Shown here: one piece after another, positions 1-5,348 of the stretch
How positions within the stretch are numbered: the stretch's first letter is position 1
Layout of the letters: each line of letters begins with the position of its first letter
Assembly (NCBI GenBank): GCA_900551515.1
Contig: URWH01000082.1
Location: 1 to 7,785 of the forward strand
DNA from: an uncultured Porphyromonadaceae bacterium
GTDB lineage: Bacteria; Bacteroidota; Bacteroidia; Bacteroidales; Muribaculaceae
Direction: 5' to 3'
Length of the DNA stretch: 7,785 nt
The notes under the pieces: generated by a model
Database searches by the model: none
The model's input: the letters and a program-made list of their open reading frames with translations, nothing else
What the model was told of the DNA's origin: nothing
Made by a program: the position numbers and the translations under genes

Positions 1-226
1 CGCTGTAGTTCTGCGAGATGAGAGTGCCGCTGACGCGAGCCACAAGGTCAACTACGGTGTTGGCTTTGAGGGTGCCGGGATAGGAATGGTAGATGACCAC
101 GGAATCGGACATGGCCCGTGCGACATTTATCTGAGGCGAGGGCTCGCCGGATGAGTTCTTTTTGCCCGAACAGGCCGCGAGGGATGCTGTGGCGGCTGCG
201 AGGCATATAATAGCGTAGGCTTTCAT
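1..226 (-). CDS. RND efflux periplasmic adaptor (membrane fusion) lipoprotein, N-terminal part
   Basis: This is the first 75 codons of a gene that runs off the left edge. The protein starts MKAYAIICLAAATASLAACSG, a short hydrophobic signal ending in a lipobox (LAAC) with the lipidated Cys at residue 19, so it should be exported and anchored as a lipoprotein. A low-complexity linker follows, then the opening beta-strands typical of AcrA/MexA-type adaptors: a YPGTLKA stretch near residue 50, then VDLVARVSGTL. In that family the adaptor bridges the inner-membrane RND pump and the outer-membrane channel. It begins 49 bases after the stop of the efflux channel gene, on the same strand and with no promoter-like element between, so the two are probably co-transcribed. 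The pump gene would be expected next, outside the window. The substrate cannot be told. The HlyD-type barrel-sandwich domain itself is not in view. Confidence 0.85.
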   Translation of the reverse strand, partial: MKAYAIICLAAATASLAACSGKKNSSGEPSPQINVARAMSDSVVIYHSYPGTLKANTVVDLVARVSGTLISQNYS

Positions 227-470
227 GATTGAATTGTGTTGGCCGGTTGAAAGATGAATTTTAGTTATGAGGGAGTTAATGTGATGTCTGCCATCCGCCG
301 CCGAGGGCTTTGTAGAGAGTGACGAGGGCGGCAGCCGCACTTCCGCGGGCGGCGACAAGGCGGTCGGTGTAGTCGAAGAGCGTGATCTGAGCCTGAGCTA
401 CGCTGAGGAAGTCGGATAGCCCTTGTTTATAGAGGTTGAGTGAGAGATCCATCTCCTTCTGCGCCTGCTC

Positions 471-590
471 TACGACCGTCTCCAGCGAGGCGATGACCTC
501 CTCCGGCGTCATATAGACCTCCGTGTGTTGGCTGCCGATGTAGTCCGCCACCTGCTTGGCGTATTTCAGGTCGATGGCGTCCTCGCTCGA
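471..590 (-). other. AsnB-like (asparagine synthetase) segment inside the efflux channel gene
   Basis: In the frame that continues into the efflux C-terminus, this stretch encodes EDAIDLKYAKQVADYIGSQ followed by HTEVYMTPEEVIASLETVV. The order DL-x2-A-K-x-VAD-x-IGS-x-H-x-EV, then an EE and a run of aliphatic residues, is the pattern I recall from the synthetase domain of asparagine synthetase B, just after the ATP-binding SGGLDSS motif (human ASNS has a VADHIGSEHYEV stretch). Efflux channels have a helix here with a pattern like AxxEVxxAL, which is absent. The segment is nearly the length of what it seems to replace. Its right boundary coincides with the frameshift and an inverted repeat; its left boundary is blurred around ETVVEQ. 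The resemblance is from memory, not from a search. A chance likeness is possible but the run is long. Confidence 0.62.
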
Positions 591-602
591 GCCGAGGCGA
601 GG
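581..602. repeat. 6-bp inverted repeat at the efflux gene break
   Basis: CCTCGC at 581-586 is exactly complementary to GCGAGG at 597-602, with a 10-base loop containing CTCGAG. The point where the efflux reading frame is lost (last family-like codon 586-584) falls on the left arm. Short inverted repeats like this are known to promote template switching or small deletions. They can also mislead assembly. In DNA this GC-rich a 6-bp repeat may also occur by chance. Confidence 0.5.
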
Positions 603-1682
603 GATGCGTTGCGGGCCATGCCGTCGAATATGGTCCATGACAGGCGCGGGGCTATGGAGTAGGTCATCGAGCGGTTGTCGAAGAGATCGCCGAGGCGGTG
701 TGCGGCCACACCCACCGAGCCTTCGAGCGTCAGGGTGGGAAGGAAATCTTTTTTTGCGATGCCAACGGCGGCAGCCGCGGAAGCCATGTCGCATTCGGCC
801 TGCCGCACATCGGGGCGGCGCCGCAGCAAGTCGGCAGGGACACCGATTGCTACGAGCCGTTGGTAGTCGGGCAGCGGTTCGGGCGTTTCAAGCCATTGCT
901 TGATGTCGTCGGAATAGCAGCCTACGAGCACGGCGAGCATGTTGATGCTGCGGTCGATGGAAGTGACGAGGCTGGGGATCGAGGATTCGGTCGAATAGTA
1001 GACCGTCGAGGCCTGGGCGACGTCGAGCGCCGAGTTGAGTCCGGCCTCATGGCGCGCTTCGGCAATCTTAAGCACCTTTTTCTGGGATTCGAGCTGAGAG
1101 CGTGTAACCTGAAGCTCCTCCTGAAGCGTGCGCAGCTGCAGATAGTTGGTGGCTATCTCGGCGCAGAGGCTGTTCATGGTGGCGAGATAGTCGGCGGCCG
1201 AAGCGTTGTACTGCACCTTGAGCTCTTTGACCTGCGAGTTTATTCGGCCGAAGAGATCAATTTCCCAGGCCATGTCGACGGATGCAGAGAAATAGTCGGT
1301 GGCCGAAGCGGGAGTGGAGATCGACGTGAGGTTGCCCGACTGCCGGCTTTTCGACCATCCGGCGCCGATGTTGAGCTGTGGGTAGTAGGCCGACTTGGCC
1401 TGACGTACGGACTGGCGGGCAATGTTGATGCGGCGGGCGGCAACGGCGACGTTGAAGTTGTTGTCGATGCCGCGGCTGATGAGGGAGTCGAGGACAGGAT
1501 CACCGAAGCCGCTCCACCAGTTGTCGTCGGTCGGAGAGGTCTGATAGAAAACGGAATTGTAGGACCATTGTTGCGGCAACTGCGCATCCATCGTTTCGGG
1601 CTGGGAAGCAGAGGCGAAAATTGCGGAAGCTGCGGCAACGGCTATTGACGTAAATATTCTCATAATCGGATAGAGGTTACAG

Positions 1683-1690
1683 CAATATTA
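1683..1690 (-). promoter_or_regulatory. Weak -7-like element upstream of the efflux operon
   Basis: On the minus strand this reads TAATATTG, one mismatch from the Bacteroidota -7 consensus TAnnTTTG, about 20 bases before the efflux channel ATG. No convincing TTTG -33 partner lies at the usual spacing. The leader would be very short. Tentative. Confidence 0.25.
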
Positions 1691-1702
1691 TAACCTCCTC
1701 CG

Positions 1703-1720
1703 CGCCGTGATTGTTCGGCG
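1703..1720. repeat. Hairpin-forming inverted repeat between DUF486 and efflux genes
   Basis: CGCCG at 1703-1707 pairs with CGGCG at 1716-1720 across an 8-base loop. It lies 16 bases beyond the DUF486 stop and upstream of the efflux start. On the minus strand no T-run follows, so it is not a standard intrinsic terminator. It could be an operator for the efflux operon, a weak terminator or chance. Confidence 0.3.
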
Positions 1721-1735
1721 AAAGAATGTTCAGGT

Positions 1736-2107
1736 CTATTTCATGAACACGAGATAGACGGCGGCGATGAGCAGGAAGAAAGCGAGGATATGGTTCCAGC
1801 GTATCTCGAAGCCCTCGAAGGCCCAGAAGCTAAAGATGACGAATACGGTGAGTGTGATGACTTCCTGTATGACCTTGAGCTGGATGAGGGAAAACGGGCC
1901 GCCATTGCCCTCGAATCCGATGCGATTGGCGGGCACCTGAAAACAATATTCAAGAAGCGCTATGCCCCATGACAGGAGTATGATTCCGTAGAGAGGCCAG
2001 TTGGAAGTGACGCCGGAGGCGGAAAGCTTCAGATGCCCGTACCAGGCAAAGGTCATGAACACGTTGGATATGATCAGAAGCAGAAGGGTAAGCAGAGCAG
2101 TCAGCAT
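1736..2107 (-). CDS. DUF486 (DMT-like) small integral membrane protein
   Basis: This 123-residue protein is almost wholly hydrophobic, with four likely membrane helices at about 3-22, 38-56, 79-97 and 104-122. The hallmark stretches of the DUF486 family are present: NVFMTFAWYGHLK at 15-27, EYCFQVPANRIG at 53-64 and KVIQEVITLTVF at 78-89. The family is placed near the drug/metabolite transporter superfamily. Four-helix members would probably act as dimers, but no substrate is established and none can be read here. The length matches the family. The ATG at 2107 places the first helix right at the N-terminus. The gene lies 58 bases after the receptor gene's stop and has a good -7-like element in that gap, so it is probably transcribed on its own. 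Confidence 0.9.
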   Translation of the reverse strand: MLTALLTLLLLIISNVFMTFAWYGHLKLSASGVTSNWPLYGIILLSWGIALLEYCFQVPANRIGFEGNGGPFSLIQLKVIQEVITLTVFVIFSFWAFEGFEIRWNHILAFFLLIAAVYLVFMK

Positions 2108-2134
2108 AACGTCAGTGATGATGATTCAATGCCG

Positions 2135-2142
2135 CAAAGGTA
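2135..2142 (-). promoter_or_regulatory. Bacteroidota -7 promoter element for the DUF486 gene
   Basis: On the minus strand this reads TACCTTTG, an exact match to the Bacteroidota -7 consensus TAnnTTTG, 27 bases before the DUF486 ATG. A TTG about 24 bases further upstream, overlapping the end of the receptor gene, may serve as a poorly spaced -33. The flanking bases resemble Bacteroidales promoters I know. Transcription would begin about 20 bases before the start codon. Confidence 0.55.
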
Positions 2143-2165
2143 GCGAATAATCCGCATAACGGGCA

Positions 2166-4607
2166 TCAATTGTTTCCGATCTTTCGTCCGGTAAGGTCGT
2201 CGTTCTCGATTGTTTTCGCTGTTTTCTTGACTTGCGCGTTGATGGATCCGAAGCGGTAGGATAAGGATATCTGGAATCTGGAAGTGTTATATTGTGTGGA
2301 GTAGAAGGTCTGACGCATGGCCATGTTGACAGACTCGCTTTTGAAGCGGTTGCGTGACGGATAAATCGGATCCCAAGTGCTGAGGCGTACGGTGAGCCGG
2401 TCTTCTTTGAGGAAAGACCGCTGAAGGCTGATACCGTAGTCGAAAACGGATATGCCTACCGGCGATGACTTGGAGTAAAGTCCGTTAATACCGCCAGTCC
2501 ATACCGATCCCATGAGCTGGGCGCTCAGTTTCCAGGGGAGTTTCTGGGAGATGCGCATGAACGCGCTGCCTGACCATCCCCGGTTGGCGATGTCGAGTGA
2601 CGGGTTGGAATAGTGGTTGTAGGAAGCGTTGCCGTTGAGCATGACCGTAGTCTTTTTGCCGGCGGTCCACTGAAGGAAGAGTCCGGTATCAAAGGATTTG
2701 TTTCGGCCTGCGTTGGCATAATCGGAATAAATGATGTCGTCGCGGATGTATTGGACTGAAACGATATCGTTGTCGGTGAAGCCGTAGGAAGCGGTGAAAT
2801 CGACATTTATCTTTTGGCCGATGAGGCTATAGTTGAGCGACAGGGATGAGTTGCGGGCACTTCCGAGGTCGGGGTTGCCTTTCGATACGGAGCTTGGGGT
2901 GGAGCTGACTGCCGGGTTGAGGTAGCTTATGCCGGGGCGGTTGATGCGGGTGCCGAAAGACAGTTTTATAGAGTTGGCGTCGTTGATGTCGTATGAAACG
3001 GCGGCGTTTGGCACCCAGTCGCTGAGGTTGCTTGCGAAAGAGGGATGGCTCCCGTCGGCATATTCGGCCTTGAGTCGGGAGAATTCGTAGCGGAGACCGC
3101 CGCGGAGGCTGAAGCGGCCGAGGCGCAGGCGATAATCGGCGTAGGCGGCCGCTACGTGAGTGAGATGTGTGAAGTCGAGAGTCGGCTGGTTGTCGTAGTC
3201 GATATAGTTCTGTGTGGTGCGGCTGTGGTTGTCGCGATAGATATATTTTGCACCGAGATTCAAGGTGTGAATGCCGGCGAAGGGTCTGCACCAGTCAAAC
3301 TGGAACGTGTGCTCGATGAAGTCGAGTTTGAAATCGGACAGGATGCCGGTGTAGGGAACGGGCATATTGACCATATCGGAGTAAAGTGTCGAGCTGTTGT
3401 TGGTCTGATTGGTGGTGGATATCATGTAGGAGAGAGTGAGATTCTCACCCGGCCGGTGTGTGGAGTGCTGGTAATTGAAGTTGCCGTTGATGTCGAAATA
3501 CCGGTAGGGATTCTGGTGTGTCGATGTGTTGTAGCTGTAGATTTTGGAGCCGTCGGCAGCCATGAGTTTATTGGAGCCTTCGGAGCGAACATTGATATCA
3601 TAGTAGTAGCCTCCGAACTCGGCTGTAAAGAGGTTGAGGGAATCGAGCTCATAGCTTCCGTCGAGACCGAACCAGGTGATCCACCCGGGATTTTTTGAAT
3701 GTCCTTCGCTGACTAGCGTATTACCGGAGTCATCGTAGACCGTTTCGGACAACTGACTGTTTTTTGTCTGTCGTTTGCTCAAGTATTGTCCGCCGGCGTA
3801 GAGCGAGAGCGTCACTTTGTCGATTTGGGTCGATCCCCAGAAGTTTGGCGTCGGGACGCCGGTCTGTGTGTCGTAGTTTAGTGAAACGTTGCCGGTTACG
3901 CCTCTCATGGTCGTGGATTCGAGCGTGACGATGTTGAGGATTGCGCCGACGCCTTCGGCATCCTCGCGTGCTCCCGGGTCGGTGATCACTTCGATTTTCT
4001 TGATCATTGAGGCGGGAATGGCTTTGAAGATATCTTTGGCGTTGCGGGTGAAAGAGTTGTTGGGACGGCCGTTTTTGTAAATTTTGAAATTGGAAGATCC
4101 TTTGACGGTGATGTTGCCTTCGGCGTCGACGCTGACGAGCGGAACCCGTCGCAGCATCTCGTCGAGTGTGGCGGTTTTGGAGTCGTCGTCGGCCTGTACA
4201 TCGTAGCCAATTCGGTCGATTTCTTTTGTGACGAGCGGTTTTGTGGCTGTGACAGTGACTTCTCCGAGCATGCGGTCGTCGGATTTCACGGTGAGAGTGC
4301 CGAGATCGGCCGACGGAGCTTCGGATGAAACCGAGAATGATCGGCTCAGCGGGGCGCGGCCAACGGAAACGAGGCGCAGCGTGTAGCTGCCCGGGGATTT
4401 GAGCGAGAGGGAGAATGAGCCGTCGTCGGCGGTGACGCCATGGGCGGCGACTTTGGTGGTGTCGGACTGGGGATAAACGCGGACGGTGGCGAAAGCTTCG
4501 GGCTCTCCGATGGAGTCGGTGACGGTGCCGCTGACGTTATAGCCGGCGGCATGGCACATTGCGGTGAGCAGGATGGCTATAGCGGCGGCCGAGATGAATC
4601 TTTTCAT
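2166..4607 (-). CDS. TonB-dependent-receptor-like outer-membrane beta-barrel protein with carboxypeptidase-regulatory-like domain
   Basis: The 813-residue product has a signal peptide (about 1-20, ending MCHA), then a carboxypeptidase-regulatory-like beta-sandwich (about 24-109; VSGTVTDSIGEPEAFATV, then DDGSFSLSL). A plug domain follows at about 115-230, with LDEMLRRVP at 148-156, IKKIEVITDPGAREDAEG at 202-219 and GAILNIVT at 221-228. The rest is barrel with alternating aromatic strands, ending in a YRFG strand and a basic tail (VKKTAKTIENDDL) that I recall from this Bacteroidota family. It should sit in the outer membrane and import an unknown ligand, energised by TonB. No SusD-type partner lies beside it, so a polysaccharide-utilisation role is not supported. 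I chose the ATG at 4607. A TTG two codons upstream is open but unlikely. The frame is intact throughout. An inverted repeat lies just upstream. Confidence 0.93.
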   Translation of the reverse strand: MKRFISAAAIAILLTAMCHAAGYNVSGTVTDSIGEPEAFATVRVYPQSDTTKVAAHGVTADDGSFSLSLKSPGSYTLRLVSVGRAPLSRSFSVSSEAPSADLGTLTVKSDDRMLGEVTVTATKPLVTKEIDRIGYDVQADDDSKTATLDEMLRRVPLVSVDAEGNITVKGSSNFKIYKNGRPNNSFTRNAKDIFKAIPASMIKKIEVITDPGAREDAEGVGAILNIVTLESTTMRGVTGNVSLNYDTQTGVPTPNFWGSTQIDKVTLSLYAGGQYLSKRQTKNSQLSETVYDDSGNTLVSEGHSKNPGWITWFGLDGSYELDSLNLFTAEFGGYYYDINVRSEGSNKLMAADGSKIYSYNTSTHQNPYRYFDINGNFNYQHSTHRPGENLTLSYMISTTNQTNNSSTLYSDMVNMPVPYTGILSDFKLDFIEHTFQFDWCRPFAGIHTLNLGAKYIYRDNHSRTTQNYIDYDNQPTLDFTHLTHVAAAYADYRLRLGRFSLRGGLRYEFSRLKAEYADGSHPSFASNLSDWVPNAAVSYDINDANSIKLSFGTRINRPGISYLNPAVSSTPSSVSKGNPDLGSARNSSLSLNYSLIGQKINVDFTASYGFTDNDIVSVQYIRDDIIYSDYANAGRNKSFDTGLFLQWTAGKKTTVMLNGNASYNHYSNPSLDIANRGWSGSAFMRISQKLPWKLSAQLMGSVWTGGINGLYSKSSPVGISVFDYGISLQRSFLKEDRLTVRLSTWDPIYPSRNRFKSESVNMAMRQTFYSTQYNTSRFQISLSYRFGSINAQVKKTAKTIENDDLTGRKIGNN

Positions 4608-4632
4608 TTGCAAGAGTTATGATGTGTGATGA

Positions 4633-4656
4633 GTGCACCTGCAATTGAAGGTGTAC
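4633..4656. promoter_or_regulatory. Inverted repeat upstream of the receptor gene (possible operator or leader hairpin)
   Basis: The arms GTGCACCT (4633-4640) and AGGTGTAC (4649-4656) are complementary at seven of eight positions around an 8-base centre, GCAATTGA, which itself contains the palindrome CAATTG. The element ends 25 bases before the receptor ATG. Its symmetry suits a dimeric regulator or a hairpin in the leader RNA. A weak -7-like TAACTTTT (minus strand, 4682-4689) lies upstream, which would put the repeat inside the transcript. No T-run follows, so it is not a terminator. Confidence 0.4.
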
Positions 4657-4729
4657 AGCTATATGACGTAAGAAATGTGGGAAAAGTTACATCACATCAG
4701 AAAAAAAGTATGAGGGGCGGGGGCGAAAA

Positions 4730-5284
4730 TCAGCGGTCGTTGTTGAAGAGCTTGTCGTTTTCGTCGAGGTGATAATAGCGGGCGAGAGTGGCGATGAATT
4801 TTGATATCTGAGTGAGAGCGCTTTGCGTTTCGGGAGATATGTCTTTGTGGCTCAGGCGCATGAGAAGCATGGCGTAGAGAGCGTTGAAGCAGGTCTCAAT
4901 TTCGCCGGCTTTGTTTTCGCCGGCCTTGGCGCGGAGCTCGACAATGAAGGGGAGGGTGCGGTAGAACTGCGAGGAATAATCGGCGAAGCGCGGATCTTTA
5001 AGAAGCTTCTGATGTAGGTCGGCGAGCGCGGAGAGGGTGTTGCGGTTGATCTGGAGGTGGCCTTTCTGTTCGACATTCTCGCGGCGCATCATGTCGATGA
5101 GCGACTCATACCAGCGGCGCATTTCGGTGCGCTGTTCGGGCGTGAGGTTTTCGTAGCGGTCGATGACGTTGGCCTGGATGCGGTCGATGTCGAGGCCGTT
5201 GGCGCGGATGAGGTCTTCGATCTGCCACATGTAGAGGAGATACTCGGCTATGTTTTCTTTGCGTTTCTGTGAAGCGATGTACAT
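4730..5284 (-). CDS. DUF4924 family protein, function unknown
   Basis: This 184-residue soluble protein is predicted to be mostly alpha-helical, with no signal peptide or membrane segment. The N-terminus (NIAEYLLYMWQIEDLIRA, residues 11-28) and the following LDIDRIQ match what I recall of DUF4924, a family largely confined to Bacteroidota. Further conserved-looking blocks are MRRWYESLIDMM (55-66) and the helical C-terminal half with FNALYAMLLMRL (133-144). No catalytic or nucleotide-binding motif is visible, so I assign no function; a scaffold or regulatory role would be a guess. It follows thrA by 64 bases on the same strand and may be co-transcribed with it or use the weak -7-like element in the gap. 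The ATG at 5284 is chosen because the family similarity begins there. Confidence 0.88.
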   Translation of the reverse strand: MYIASQKRKENIAEYLLYMWQIEDLIRANGLDIDRIQANVIDRYENLTPEQRTEMRRWYESLIDMMRRENVEQKGHLQINRNTLSALADLHQKLLKDPRFADYSSQFYRTLPFIVELRAKAGENKAGEIETCFNALYAMLLMRLSHKDISPETQSALTQISKFIATLARYYHLDENDKLFNNDR

Positions 5285-5318
5285 GGATGCGGTGGAGGCG
5301 GGAGGGATGATGTTGATG

Positions 5319-5326
5319 TAAAGATA
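5319..5326 (-). promoter_or_regulatory. Possible -7 element for the DUF4924 gene
   Basis: On the minus strand this reads TATCTTTA, one base from the consensus TAnnTTTG, 34 bases before the DUF4924 ATG, which is a typical distance. No clear -33 TTTG is seen upstream, where the DNA is GC-rich. It may only be a weak internal promoter behind thrA. Confidence 0.33.
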
Positions 5327-5348
5327 ACAGACCGGGGCGCCGCGATGT

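Larger units (their letters stand above)
276..1663 (-). pseudogene. Outer-membrane efflux channel (TolC/OprM/NodT type), frameshifted near the 3' end
   Basis: This encodes the outer-membrane channel of a tripartite efflux pump. The first 360 residues are sound: an export signal (residues 1-20, ending ASAS, no lipobox Cys), a WWSGFGDPVLDSLI stretch near 49-62, the family motif WEIDLFGR at 133-140, VPADLLRRRPDVRQAE at 275-290 and FDG at 346-348. Reading then leaves the family after SLASARA (codon at 586-584) and stops at 568-566. The expected C-terminus resumes in another frame: a QKEMDLSLNLYKQGLSDF stretch, then AQAQITLFDY and LYKALGGGW, ending at a TAA at 276-278. The net offset is -1. Joined across the break the product is about 462 residues, the family's normal length. 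The roughly 38 codons after the break resemble AsnB rather than an efflux channel. As written, the product lacks its last third of coiled coil and strands and should not form a channel. A sequencing or assembly error remains possible. It is the first gene of the efflux operon. Confidence 0.88.

Noticed and set aside
569..600. Programmed -1 ribosomal frameshifting in the efflux gene
   Set aside because: No slippery heptamer is present at the break, and the sequence after it does not look like efflux protein, so a recoding explanation does not fit.
698..1648. A 316-codon open frame on the plus strand opposite the efflux channel gene
   Set aside because: It is antisense to a clearly recognisable coding sequence. 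Its composition (Gly, Val, Arg and Asp rich, no domain or signal) is what the complement of GC-rich codons gives.
1694..1702. Purine-rich GGAGGAGG (minus strand) as a ribosome binding site for the efflux gene
   Set aside because: It lies about 30 bases before the ATG, too far to act, and the nearer TTG is followed almost at once by a stop codon.
3045..3698. A 217-codon open frame on the plus strand opposite the receptor gene
   Set aside because: It is an antisense shadow of the beta-barrel coding region with no recognisable family features.
4608..4613. TTG start two codons upstream of the receptor gene's ATG
   Set aside because: The ATG at 4607 gives a normal signal peptide beginning MKR, and no ribosome-binding feature favours the TTG.
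4690..4729. T-rich run after the DUF4924 stop as an intrinsic terminator
   Set aside because: On the minus strand a run of seven Ts follows a C-rich stretch, but no complementary G-rich arm exists to form a stem.
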